In this document: one piece after another, positions 45,184 to 53,014 of the stretch
Layout: the number at the start of each line of letters is the position of its first letter
How positions within the stretch are numbered: position 1 is the stretch's first letter
NCBI RefSeq assembly: GCF_020165195.1
Contig: NZ_JAIUHR010000001.1
Span: 1 to 64,000, forward strand
From: Mesorhizobium sp. CA14
GTDB lineage: Bacteria; Pseudomonadota; Alphaproteobacteria; Rhizobiales; Rhizobiaceae
Length of the DNA stretch: 64,000 nt
Direction of reading: 5' to 3'
Position numbers and translations under genes: made by a program
Notes under the pieces: generated by a model
Databases searched by the model: none
The model's input: only the letters and a program-made list of their open reading frames with translations
Told to the model about the DNA's origin: nothing

Positions 45184-45798
45184 ATGGGGTTCGAGGTGGA
45201 AGACCTTTCTAAGGTCGCCAACGGCCTCGCCCTGCTCGTGCCTGGACTGCTCATCCTCTATGTGCGCGCGCAATTTCTCACCGGCCGCACACCTTCGCAC
45301 ACAGAAGCTCTGCTATCCTACGTGGTCGTGACCATCATTTATTATGCGGCGGTCCTACCGTTGTTCGCCTTGGGCATTCAGAAGGACACGGACGCGATTT
45401 GGGTTTGGCTCGGATGGGCCGGACTTATCATTGTGGTGCCGCTGCTCATCGGTCTGCTGCTCGGCCTCGGCCATCAAAAGGAATGGTACGGCAAGGTCTG
45501 TGAGTGGCTGAACCTCGAGGTCGTCCATACGATGCCGACTGCGTGGGATTGGAAGTTCAGCCAGCGGACAGAACATTGGCTCATCATAAAACTGAAAGAT
45601 GGCACCATTTTCCACGGGTACTACGGCCTGAAGTCGTTCGCATCCTCGGACAACGAGCGCGACATTTACGTGGAGCAAATTTTCAGCCGCAACAGAGCGG
45701 GGAGTTGGATACCAATGCCAAACGGACTTTGGGTCCAGGCAGCAGAAGTCAGTACTATCGAGTTTTTGGACATCGACCGAAAGGAAGGCGAAAAATGA
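45184..45798 (+). CDS. DUF6338-family membrane protein
   Basis: 204 residues. Three hydrophobic stretches (about 12-27, 44-66, 76-97) form a membrane domain, followed by a soluble C-terminal domain with a recognisable SH3-like beta pattern (HWLIIKLKDGTIFHGYYGLKSF, RDIYVEQIF) ending in GLWVQAAEVSTIEFLDI. This pattern matches DUF6338. GAGGAG precedes the ATG by 9 nt. The last bases overlap the next start (ATGA), so the tiny downstream protein is very probably a partner. Function unknown. Confidence 0.75.
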   Translation: MGFEVEDLSKVANGLALLVPGLLILYVRAQFLTGRTPSHTEALLSYVVVTIIYYAAVLPLFALGIQKDTDAIWVWLGWAGLIIVVPLLIGLLLGLGHQKEWYGKVCEWLNLEVVHTMPTAWDWKFSQRTEHWLIIKLKDGTIFHGYYGLKSFASSDNERDIYVEQIFSRNRAGSWIPMPNGLWVQAAEVSTIEFLDIDRKEGEK

Positions 45799-45956
45799 CT
45801 GACAAAAAAGACACCAGCAGGAACATTCAGCATGTTGACGTCAGGAAAGGCTACCAACCGACCAAGGGCAATGTGCAAGGCGGGTACAAGCCCACATCTG
45901 GCGGCGGTGCGCCGACGAAAACACCGACCACCAGCAGCGGCGGCCGGAAGAAATAG
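45795..45956 (+). CDS. Small Gly/Thr-rich protein partnered with DUF6338
   Basis: 53 residues: a charged start (MTDKKDTSRNIQHVDVR), two short related units (KGYQPTKGNVQ and GGYKPTSGGG) and a Gly/Ser/Thr/Lys tail. It overlaps the DUF6338 stop by 4 bp, an arrangement giving coupled translation. Probably intrinsically disordered and cytosolic; the YxPT repeats could be a binding motif for its neighbour's SH3-like domain (inference). Confidence 0.65.
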   Translation: MTDKKDTSRNIQHVDVRKGYQPTKGNVQGGYKPTSGGGAPTKTPTTSSGGRKK

Positions 45957-45984
45957 GGAGGAATCACATTATCGGCGCAGCGCA

Positions 45985-46461
45985 ATGATTGTCATTGGAG
46001 AATATCACGCGCGTAATGCCAGCGATCTCGAACCAGGCGAGCTCATCTGCTTTGATCTGGGTCGCGGGCGGATTTACGGGATCAGGGGGACGTTTGGGAG
46101 AAGTGAACCTTCAATCGTCGTCCTGCAGTCCGAGGAGCCCGGGTTTCGAGGCTCTTATATGCTTGACCCTGGCACAATTCACCGCTGCCTTTCATTTGGC
46201 CTCAACTGGGTTCTTGAGCCTCTCTTAGGGACCGAACTGCCGCCAGGAGAGGGATGCCGAATTCCTGGTACGTTGGTTATACACAATCAAGACATCCAGG
46301 TCATAACAAAGATCCGTCCTGGGAATATTCGTCCCATGCGGCCTGGATCTGCGCTCGTTCCTTTGCCACCGCCTCATGCCAAGCTTGCACGGGTGCCGGG
46401 CGCCAATCGAAGCCATCCTTCACCAAGTCGCCGAACATCTTGCGATCCCGTGCCGATGTGA
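45985..46461 (+). CDS. Unrecognised protein downstream of the DUF6338 pair
   Basis: Up to 158 residues from ATG 45985, 28 bp after the small gene and with GGAGG about 27 bp upstream. The first 120 residues look protein-like (MIVIGEYHARNASDLEPGEL, VLQSEEPGFRGSYMLDPG); the last 50 are Pro/Ser/Arg-rich and lie antisense to the next gene, so the true 3' end may be altered by a junction or frameshift. No family recognised. Confidence 0.5.
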   Translation: MIVIGEYHARNASDLEPGELICFDLGRGRIYGIRGTFGRSEPSIVVLQSEEPGFRGSYMLDPGTIHRCLSFGLNWVLEPLLGTELPPGEGCRIPGTLVIHNQDIQVITKIRPGNIRPMRPGSALVPLPPPHAKLARVPGANRSHPSPSRRTSCDPVPM

Positions 46462-46753
46462 GCATGTCCTTGAGATCATCCGGCATTGACGGCATTTCCC
46501 AGGCGCTCGGATGAAGCGGCTTGGCACCGGCTGCCTTCTCGGCCTTCCGGCTCAGCCGACTTTGCGTCCGTTCGAGCTCGTTCATTCGAACCTTGACGGT
46601 TTCCATCTCCTGTTCGAGCTGGAACAGTTCGGCGTCGGGATGACGTTGTTGCGGCATGCTCAGCGCCTCCCGCGATGTCAGCGTGGTCGCTAGGGCAGCC
46701 GTAGCGCCTGCTGAAGACGCTAGGATGGCGCGACGATCGACGTGTTGGTTCAT
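46301..46753 (-). CDS. Hypothetical protein with twin-arginine-like N-terminus
   Basis: 150 residues from ATG 46753. The start MNQHVDRRAILASSAGATAA resembles a Tat signal (RR followed by a hydrophobic Ala-rich stretch). The mature part is a charged coiled coil (LFQLEQEMETVKVRMNELER) followed by a helix-rich end with two Trp. Proteins of this type, often beginning HPDAEL after the signal, are numerous in rhizobial accessory regions; function unknown. Confidence 0.65.
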   Translation of the reverse strand: MNQHVDRRAILASSAGATAALATTLTSREALSMPQQRHPDAELFQLEQEMETVKVRMNELERTQSRLSRKAEKAAGAKPLHPSAWEMPSMPDDLKDMLTSARDRKMFGDLVKDGFDWRPAPVQAWHEAVAKERAQIQAAWDEYSQDGSLL

Positions 46754-47380
46754 AAAGCTCTTCTGTGCAAACGGTTCGGATGTATTTTCCGCAAGCGCAT
46801 GCGAGGACAGTTGCAGTTTACGAAAGAAGGCTATCTGAAGTAGATCCTGTGGATAAGCTACAACCTTACCGCAAGAGGCTGTGAGCGCTGCCCGTGCGCG
46901 AGTCATTGCATGAGATGTCGTTGTCCCAAGTCTCACGGTTCGAACCGACTTCTGAAGGCCGGCGGAGGGGCGGCAAATTTCGCCTTGCTCCTATCTCGGT
47001 GGATGGCACTGAAACTGGGGGTTCAGAACCAGCCGTGAGACTGGCGCGACGCTTTTACGGTTTCCCGCTGGACGGAACGGCGCCCACCCCGGCAATATCG
47101 GTCTGGATTGGAGCCGCGCCGCCAAGCGCGTCCATTGCTTCCACGAGGAAGCTTTCTCAGCCGCCGCTGATCGACGCCAATCGATCGGCAGACCCCGCCA
47201 AGGGTCGCGGCCTATCACGGTCAGGGTTCTGAAGCCCACGGACACGATCATCTGATTTGCTGGAAAATTCAATTCCCCATTTCTGGGGAGATCACTGCTT
47301 TTCGCGGCAGCCAAGCGCCGGCTTGCGCGCATTCGAGAGTTGCGCAAGTATTCGCGCCAGGCGTGACTTGGGAGGCGGGG
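46754..47380. other. 627-bp region without a confident gene
   Basis: Codon statistics are weak on both strands. There is a 10-bp inverted repeat, AGTCTCACGG (46929-46938) and CCGTGAGACT (47033-47042), and the palindrome CGGTTCGAACCG (46935-46946). These may be remains of a lost mobile element. Open frames crossing here look like chance. Confidence 0.5.
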
Positions 47381-47677
47381 ATGGTAACCAGGGTCGAAAT
47401 AAAGAGCCAGCAAGACTTCACAAGCGTAGGCAGTGCCGGAGCCTTGATATTCATAGCCGGGCCGCTGGTCGGCGCGTTTGGATATTACAAGGTGCTTTCG
47501 GCTGGCGACTATGTCGACACAACGGGATACTGGATTATCCTTTGGCTTGGGGCGATTGCAGCTCAAGCCGGGGTCGTCTTCATGCTGGTCGGCAGGAAAT
47601 ACGACCATGAAGTCACCGTTCATCCTGCCAATCAACAACAACCTTCCAAGCTTGGCGAGCGGCCAGAGTGGAGTTGA
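47381..47677 (+). CDS. Two-helix membrane protein
   Basis: 98 residues. ATG 47381 is fixed by GGAGG 5-6 nt upstream. Two hydrophobic helices (AGALIFIAGPLVGAFGYY and YWIILWLGAIAAQAGVVFML) are separated by a short polar loop; both ends are hydrophilic. It is followed 12 bp later by the HNH-like gene, probably as an operon. No family recognised. Confidence 0.65.
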   Translation: MVTRVEIKSQQDFTSVGSAGALIFIAGPLVGAFGYYKVLSAGDYVDTTGYWIILWLGAIAAQAGVVFMLVGRKYDHEVTVHPANQQQPSKLGERPEWS

Positions 47678-47689
47678 GCGTCCCGCTCT

Positions 47690-48481
47690 ATGATGCCCAA
47701 GAAAGAAGTCCATTTTGGCAAGTGCGCCGTTTGCGGGGTAGAGGACCGACTGACCCTTGAACACGTTCCGCCTGAGGCGGCATTCAACAAGGGCAGCATG
47801 CGGTTCTCTGACATCAATCACTACTTCGACAGTGGCCGGCTTGCAGGCGAACTTGCCCACCCATCTAAGATGAGACATCGGACCAGCCGTCGAGGTGCTG
47901 GAGGCTATACGCTGTGCCAGCAGTGCAATAACGACACGGGCGCCTGGTATGTTCGACGTTATGTCGAATGGAGCATCCAAGGCATGGAGTTTCGTTTAGC
48001 GGGCGGCAGCTCATTGTCGCTGCCCTTTCGGATTTTCCCCGGCGCCGTGGCGAAGCAGATCGCGTGTATGTTTGCCAGTGCTTGCGGAGCTGGCATGTTC
48101 GAAGCCAACCCTTCGCTTCGGAAGTATGTGCTTGATCGTGAAGCAATGGGTTTCGATGCGAAATTGAGACTATTCTGCTTCATGACCGACCCACGCTCTT
48201 CGAAGACGCGACAGGCCGGGATTACAGGGATGCTCAGTCTGGGTGGGCCTTCACACACCTTCGCCGAGATCAGCTTCCCGCCGTTCGGCTACATTCTATC
48301 TTTTGATTCCGAGCCACCCAGCAAAGGGCTCACCGACATCACGTTCTTCAGCCATCACCATTGGCGAGCCTATCGTGAGATGCATCTGAAAATGCCGATG
48401 CGGGAAATCCATACCTACTTCCCAGGCGACTTCCGCACTGGGGCTGAATGGCAGGCAGCTTTGGATAGGCCAGGGCCTTAG
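47690..48481 (+). CDS. HNH-type zinc-binding protein
   Basis: 263 residues. CAVCG at residues 12-16, then LTLEHVPPEAAF and LCQQCNND give the CxxC...EH...CxxCN layout of HNH endonuclease-like domains, where EH and the later N are the catalytic positions. The remainder (about 100-263) is mixed alpha/beta with no recognised motif. Could be a nuclease of a defence or mobile-element function; the fold call is good, activity is inference. Confidence 0.7.
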   Translation: MMPKKEVHFGKCAVCGVEDRLTLEHVPPEAAFNKGSMRFSDINHYFDSGRLAGELAHPSKMRHRTSRRGAGGYTLCQQCNNDTGAWYVRRYVEWSIQGMEFRLAGGSSLSLPFRIFPGAVAKQIACMFASACGAGMFEANPSLRKYVLDREAMGFDAKLRLFCFMTDPRSSKTRQAGITGMLSLGGPSHTFAEISFPPFGYILSFDSEPPSKGLTDITFFSHHHWRAYREMHLKMPMREIHTYFPGDFRTGAEWQAALDRPGP

Positions 48482-48491
48482 GGCAAGGCAT

Positions 48492-48698
48492 TTAGCCCTT
48501 CCGCTGCTCTGGCGTGACAGCGAGATTTGTGAACTGCAGGTTCTGGTCGTTGCGGCCAGCGGCACGGCATTCGCTGCAATAGGCGATCTTGAGCAATCCC
48601 AGTGGAAGGCAACGCTGCTCCGGCCCGAACCGCTTGGCAAGCGCGGGGGCGACGTCTAGAATTGCTCTTCGCCTGCATATGAGGCAGGCCACCGACAA
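48492..48698 (-). CDS. Small zinc-ribbon-like protein
   Basis: 68 residues from TTG 48698, or 66 from GTG 48692. Two CxxC pairs (CLIC and CSEC), 34 residues apart, suggest one zinc site; RFGPEQRCLPLGLLKIAYCS is well protein-like. It ends 11 bp from the convergent HNH-like gene. Start codon uncertain, function unknown. Confidence 0.5.
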   Translation of the reverse strand: MSVACLICRRRAILDVAPALAKRFGPEQRCLPLGLLKIAYCSECRAAGRNDQNLQFTNLAVTPEQRKG

Positions 48699-49154
48699 GC
48701 CTGTGCCCAGCGCGAGTTTACCGCCAGCGTGCCATCTATGGCGAGAATCTTGGGGCTGATGGGCTCGATCTCAGCCGGAGCGCTGCGAGCCTTGCTGGTC
48801 AGGCCCGGCCTGACTGGTTCTACCCCGCCAGCCTTGCCGGGCCGCTTGTCTCCGAGGTGACATCCGCTGTCGTCGCCGGCCAGGCCTCGTCCTCTTCGAT
48901 CCCAATGCTGTCCCCATCTCCACGCACCTTGTTCCGATCCCAGCGCGGCTTGGGACCGGGCAGATCGCGCGATGATTAGCTTCCGTTGAGCTCCCCTATG
49001 GTCGGACAGAACTGCAAACGATAGCCAGGCTCGAATGTCCCTGTTGTGGGATGGAGCCGCCCGACCGCAAGCGTTTACCGCTGCTTGCCAGGCGTAAGGG
49101 CCGGCAGTGCCGGCGCTAGGCTCGGAAGCCATGTGGCTTGGGAGGCGCGGCGGT
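48699..49154. other. 456-bp region without a confident gene
   Basis: Open frames here have poor amino-acid composition, high in Arg/Ala/Trp, and no ribosome sites. No strong hairpins or repeats were seen. Probably decayed sequence of the accessory region. Confidence 0.45.
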
Positions 49155-49370
49155 TCACCGTCGCTGCTCGTCGTCGCCTTCATGCAACGGTTCCAGCAGC
49201 GCGGCACAATCGATCAGATCGTGAAATTGGGCGCTTGGGTCAAGCCGAAGGCAGGAGCCGTAAGATCGCAGGTTTCGCAGCCCTTGCATTTTTTGTAGCC
49301 TCGCCCGACGTTCCGCTTCCCCCGGCAATGGTCGAGTTGAGCTTTTGTACTTTTCTACCGGAGACTGCAT
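49155..49370 (-). CDS. Possible small soluble protein
   Basis: 71 residues, with GGGGAGGGG about 7-11 nt before the ATG at 49370. The sequence is balanced (LQKMQGLRNLRSYGSCL, then DPSAQFHDLIDCAALLEPL) and helix-rich, unlike the noise frames around it. No family recognised; it may be a chance frame. Confidence 0.4.
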   Translation of the reverse strand: MQSPVEKYKSSTRPLPGEAERRARLQKMQGLRNLRSYGSCLRLDPSAQFHDLIDCAALLEPLHEGDDEQRR

Positions 49371-49819
49371 GAGCAGCCCCTCCCCGAGGTTTCTGTCCTA
49401 GCGACGATCCTATGACTCGCGCAGCGACGAGCCATCATCTATTTGCAGGCAAATGCTTCCGGCGAGACTGAGGGAATTACGGTGACAGTGCGCATTTGAC
49501 GCGGGGCCTGTCTATGCTGGTGGTCCTTCCTCATAGAACCAGGAAGACATTTTCGGAAACTGTTCTCCGTTAAAGGGCAAGAACTAAAGCAGTGCATTGC
49601 AACGCCTCTGTCGCAACAATCCTACCAACTGCAGGACCAGGGTAGGCAACTGCAGGACCAGGGTAGGCGCCCACCAAAAAGCCCGCCGCCCCAATGAGAA
49701 GGCAGCGAGCTTTAGACGGGCGGCTGCATCCCTGCGGAATCGACCGCCTCAACCCGCCACCCGAATAGGTGTTGTTCCATAGCGGGATAACGGTGTGATG
49801 GGCTCATAGAGGGGAGGCT
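49371..49819. other. 449-bp region with a tandem repeat
   Basis: No convincing gene. It contains a perfect 21-bp tandem duplication at 49627-49647 and 49648-49668 whose GGTAGG ends also pair with CCTACC at 49621-49626, giving alternative hairpins. Confidence 0.5.
49627..49668. repeat. 21-bp perfect tandem repeat, two copies
   Basis: The unit begins AACTGCAGGACC and ends GGGTAGGC; the copies are identical. Length is a multiple of three, but no credible gene covers it. Confidence 0.85.
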
Positions 49820-50107
49820 TCAGCCCCCCATCTTCTTGGCCATCGCGCAGAAGTCTGCGTGCGACTTGTTAATGGTCGTGTCGCCGCAGTCTTTCAAAAC
49901 CGCAGTACGCTCATCCGGCTTCATGGCCATCCAGGCAGTCTTGAAATCCGCCTCGGTTCTTAATGTTTTCATGCCAGCGTCGGTGAAGAACGGCGCCATC
50001 TTGGCCGGGTCATCAAGGGCGGACGTCCCGGTACTACTACCGGCTATCGCGGCACTACCCATCATTGCGAGCGCAACTGCGCTCATGCAGAGCACCTTCA
50101 TTCTCAT
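49820..50107 (-). CDS. Small secreted protein
   Basis: 95 residues (93 from ATG 50101). Signal peptide MKVLCMSAVALAMMGSAAIAG with an AIA-G type cleavage site, then a helical domain of about 70 residues with two Cys (KDCGDT, DFCAMAKK), which could form a disulfide. It contains DERTAVLKDCGD and resembles short exported rhizobial proteins of unknown function. Confidence 0.7.
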   Translation of the reverse strand: MRMKVLCMSAVALAMMGSAAIAGSSTGTSALDDPAKMAPFFTDAGMKTLRTEADFKTAWMAMKPDERTAVLKDCGDTTINKSHADFCAMAKKMGG

Positions 50108-50394
50108 TTGAATATCCTCCGGTTAGGTCCTCAATGAAATGTGACCGTGACGGAAGAACGCGTAGTCATTCGAGACGTTCCCACGCGTTGTAAACAGTTA
50201 CGCCCGAATTACGGGTGACAGTGCATCTTTTCCTTTTGCAGCCAGCCCGACGTTGCTCCGGGAGCGCCGGCTTGGATCATTAGCCGCCGTAATTCCGCAG
50301 GCATAGACGACGTTAGGCCCAACGGAATGGGCATTCAGTCCAAATTGCTGGTTTTCACGACGCCAAATAACCTTGCTGAGGAAAGGCAGGGTAA

Positions 50395-50583
50395 ATGGCT
50401 GGGAAACGGGCGATTGCTGTCAAAGATTGGTCTTGCGCCATGAGTGACGAGATCGGCCGCGTGGTCTTGGCCATAAACTCGACCGAAGGTGAAACGACCT
50501 ACGTTCTTATGACAATCTTCCAGGCGGCGAAAATGGCTCAGGAGCTGCGGTCGCCGAAGCTGGTCCCTCGATATGACATTTAG
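50395..50583 (+). CDS. Small protein, unknown
   Basis: 62 residues. GAGGAAAGG lies 7-15 nt upstream of ATG 50395. The sequence VVLAINSTEGETTYVLMTIF, then QAAKMAQEL is a plausible small alpha/beta fold; Met at 16 (MSDEIGRVV) is an alternative start. It precedes the P-loop gene by 25 bp, probably co-transcribed. Confidence 0.55.
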   Translation: MAGKRAIAVKDWSCAMSDEIGRVVLAINSTEGETTYVLMTIFQAAKMAQELRSPKLVPRYDI

Positions 50584-50608
50584 CCCAAGTCAGCAGGGTT
50601 CCTAATGC

Positions 50609-51379
50609 ATGATTGTTGAATTCGTAGGTCCAGCTGGGTCAGGCAAAACGACATTTGCGCATGCGCTCTATGAACAGCTGCGGGCTCATGGGCACCCTGC
50701 GAGGATTGTTCTCACCGACCGGCGCGCTGTTCATCGATCCATGCTGGACCCCGGCGGCATAGTCACTGCGATCGGTCGAGTCGCCCGCGCGGCTGCACGC
50801 TCGATCGGCATGGCCTGTCGCCCATCCGCAAATGCCGTCGACTTCAAAATTCGCGCAAATCTGGTTCACACACTGCCTCCCAAAAACGTGATCTGGCGCA
50901 TCAGGCTAAGTCAATACGTTCTCCGCCTTGCCCGTGCGTGGCGCCAATCTGCCACCAGCGAGGAAATTCTTATTTTCGACGAAGCCTTCGTTCAGGCGGT
51001 TTCGATGCTCGCCTGCTTCAGTGGAACAGCAGATGAGACGTGCCTCGCTCACGCGCTGGATTTCATACCCGAGTCGGACATGGTGGTTAGAATCGACGCC
51101 TGCGAGCAACTTCTCATCGAGCGGCTTGACCGGAGACAGAAGAGCCATACCTTTGCCGAGCGTTGGTTCGAAACCGACTTGGACATAAGGCTTCAGTCGG
51201 CCGCAGTAGTCGCACACGTATGCGGCTTGCTGACGGCGCGCGGGCGGCTGATCATTGACGTCGACGCCAACAATCAACATTCACTAACGCTGGCGATCGA
51301 CGAAATCGAAGAGGAAATCCTGGCGAGGTACAAACGCAGCTTGCACTCAGTCGCCTATCCGCCAATCCCCTTGCATTGA
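50609..51379 (+). CDS. P-loop NTPase / kinase-like protein
   Basis: 256 residues. Walker A EFVGPAGSGKTTFAHAL at the very N-terminus, Walker B EEILIFDEAFVQ near residue 120, and a C-terminal region with DMVVRIDACEQLLIERLDRR, a nucleotide-monophosphate-kinase-like lid segment. The layout resembles small kinase-like AAA proteins in polysaccharide or modification clusters; substrate unknown. No nearby biosynthesis genes help to identify it. Confidence 0.7.
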   Translation: MIVEFVGPAGSGKTTFAHALYEQLRAHGHPARIVLTDRRAVHRSMLDPGGIVTAIGRVARAAARSIGMACRPSANAVDFKIRANLVHTLPPKNVIWRIRLSQYVLRLARAWRQSATSEEILIFDEAFVQAVSMLACFSGTADETCLAHALDFIPESDMVVRIDACEQLLIERLDRRQKSHTFAERWFETDLDIRLQSAAVVAHVCGLLTARGRLIIDVDANNQHSLTLAIDEIEEEILARYKRSLHSVAYPPIPLH

Positions 51380-51733
51380 TTGGCGGCCTGCTACGGGCTT
51401 CCAGTCACCGTCGGCGAAGACGGCTGTTGCTGCCAAACATCACCGCTCCGGCGAGCTGCCTCCACCCCACATGGGCCAAATTCCGATGGTCATTGTGCCG
51501 GCGAATTTTGCTTTGCGGCCCGGCCGCCCTGCCTTAGCCTTCGCTCGAAACACCTTGCCGGCAAGCCGATAGCGGTCCCGACGATATCGCGCAGACCCGC
51601 GTCGGCCATATCGAAGCCGTGATGTTCCGTTCGCCGACGGGTTTCGACATACTCTTCGACATCACCGCTCGGCCTACTTCGCCCACGCCGTCACCGCGGT
51701 GGCCGGCCAGACAGACCAGCATAGAGGACCTTC
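51380..51733. other. 354-bp junction region with a possible gene remnant
   Basis: No intact gene. In one frame 51591-51690 reads like protein (TRVGHIEAVMFRSPTGFDIL, FDITARP) directly before the DapA-family gene, suggesting the tail of a lost gene. This marks the return to core-type codon use and is a likely right edge of the accessory region. Confidence 0.4.
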
Positions 51734-52642
51734 ATGACCCGCCCGCAAGGAACCATCGCCCCGATCCTGACGCCGTTCGAAGACGATGGCCGCATCGCGC
51801 GCGATCTGTGGATTTCCCACGCCAAATGGGTGCTCGGCCAGGGCGCGCATTTCCTCTCGCCCTTCGGCACGACGGGCGAAGCGCTGTCGGTGTCCTTGCG
51901 CGAGCGCATGCAGGCGCTGGAATGGCTGGTCGAGGCCGGCATCGCGCCGGACCGGCTGATGCCCGGCACCGGCGTCACCGCGCTGCCCGAAACGGTCGAA
52001 TTGTCGGCGCATGCCGTCGGCCTCGGCTGCGCCGCGGTGATGGTGCTGCCGTCCTTCTTCTATACTGGCGCCGGCGACAATGGGCAGGCGCGCTATTACA
52101 GCGAACTGATCGAGAAGGTGGCAAACCCTTCGATGCGCGTGATCCTCTATCACATCCCGCAGAACTCCGGCGTGCCTGTAAGTCCAGCGCTGACGGCGAG
52201 GCTGAGCAAGGCCTTTCCGGACACCGTCGTCGCCTACAAGGACAGCGCCGGTGACTGGAACAACACGGCTGCCGTCATCTCCGCGGCGCCTGATATCTCC
52301 GTGTTCCCAAGCTCCGAGGCGCAGCTCACCAAGGGTCTGGCGAGCGGCGCGGCCGGCTGCATTTCGGCCACCGTCAATTTGAACGCCGCCGCCATTCGCC
52401 GCCTCTACGACGCGGCCCGGAAGGGCGAGGACGTCGCCGAAGCCGACGACGCCATCAAGGCGTTCCGGAAGGTCGTCCAGGATGCCGGGCTGATCCCGGC
52501 GATGAAGGCGGTGCTCGCGGTCAAGTCCGGCGACCGGCGCTGGCTGAACCTGCGCGCGCCGCATGAGAATGTGACGCTGGAAAACGGCCAGGCGCTGCTT
52601 GGCGCTCTCGGCAGTGCCGCCGATCATATCGGCCGTGATTGA
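51734..52642 (+). CDS. Dihydrodipicolinate synthase-family lyase
   Basis: 302 residues, TIM-barrel aldolase. SPFGTTGEALSVSLRER is the pyruvate-binding GTTGE region, RVILYHIPQNSGVPVS carries the Tyr, and VVAYKDSAGDW has the Schiff-base Lys. It is one of several DapA paralogues expected in rhizobia; absence of lysine-pathway neighbours and the nearby dehydrogenase remnants suggest a sugar-acid or amino-acid catabolic role rather than lysine synthesis. Confidence 0.85.
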   Translation: MTRPQGTIAPILTPFEDDGRIARDLWISHAKWVLGQGAHFLSPFGTTGEALSVSLRERMQALEWLVEAGIAPDRLMPGTGVTALPETVELSAHAVGLGCAAVMVLPSFFYTGAGDNGQARYYSELIEKVANPSMRVILYHIPQNSGVPVSPALTARLSKAFPDTVVAYKDSAGDWNNTAAVISAAPDISVFPSSEAQLTKGLASGAAGCISATVNLNAAAIRRLYDAARKGEDVAEADDAIKAFRKVVQDAGLIPAMKAVLAVKSGDRRWLNLRAPHENVTLENGQALLGALGSAADHIGRD

Positions 52643-52649
52643 GGTCGCG

Positions 52650-52913
52650 ATGTCGGCACGCCCAACCGTCATCCTGCACACCGACAAGCCTGCCGGCGCG
52701 CTCGCGGCAGCACGGCGCGGGATCGTTCCGGCACCATCACTGAGCGTCGCCAACGATCCTGATGCGCTCGACTATTCGCGCCGCCGCATGCCATCGCCGC
52801 GGCTTGGGCATCCGAATGACGTGGCGGGCGCCGCGCTCTTTCTCGCCAGCGACATGGCGAGCTACGTCACCGGCATAAACCTGATGGTGGATGGCGGCTG
52901 GATGGCGGGCTGA
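52650..52913 (+). pseudogene. Deletion-fused remnant: hydroxyacid dehydrogenase start joined to SDR end
   Basis: 87 residues in one frame. The first 20 (MSARPTVILHTDKPAGALAA) look like the N-terminus of a D-2-hydroxyacid dehydrogenase-type protein, while the last 40 (RLGHPNDVAGAALFLASDMA, SYVTGINLMVDGGWMAG) are the typical C-terminus of a short-chain dehydrogenase. No Rossmann core or catalytic YxxxK remains. This looks like the scar of a deletion that removed most of two adjacent genes after dapA. Confidence 0.65.
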
Positions 52914-53014
52914 CATCAGCCGGCCGCCGCCCGGTATTGGCGACAGGAACCTTTGCGGAAACCACCCGTTGACCCTGCTGCGAGGGGGGTCGACGATATC
53001 TGGGATCCGTTGCC

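Noticed and set aside
46935..46946. tRNA T-arm remnant at CGGTTCGAACCG
   Set aside because: It is a simple palindrome; flanking bases do not form a T-stem with a 7-nt loop or any acceptor stem.
46991..47980. 329-codon open frame on the minus strand
   Set aside because: It is antisense to the two-TM and HNH-like genes, which have good ribosome sites and domain features; its own sequence shows no domain and poor composition.
48656..49207. 183-codon minus-strand frame
   Set aside because: Composition biased to Ala/Arg/Gly/Trp, overlapped by better small frames, no ribosome site.
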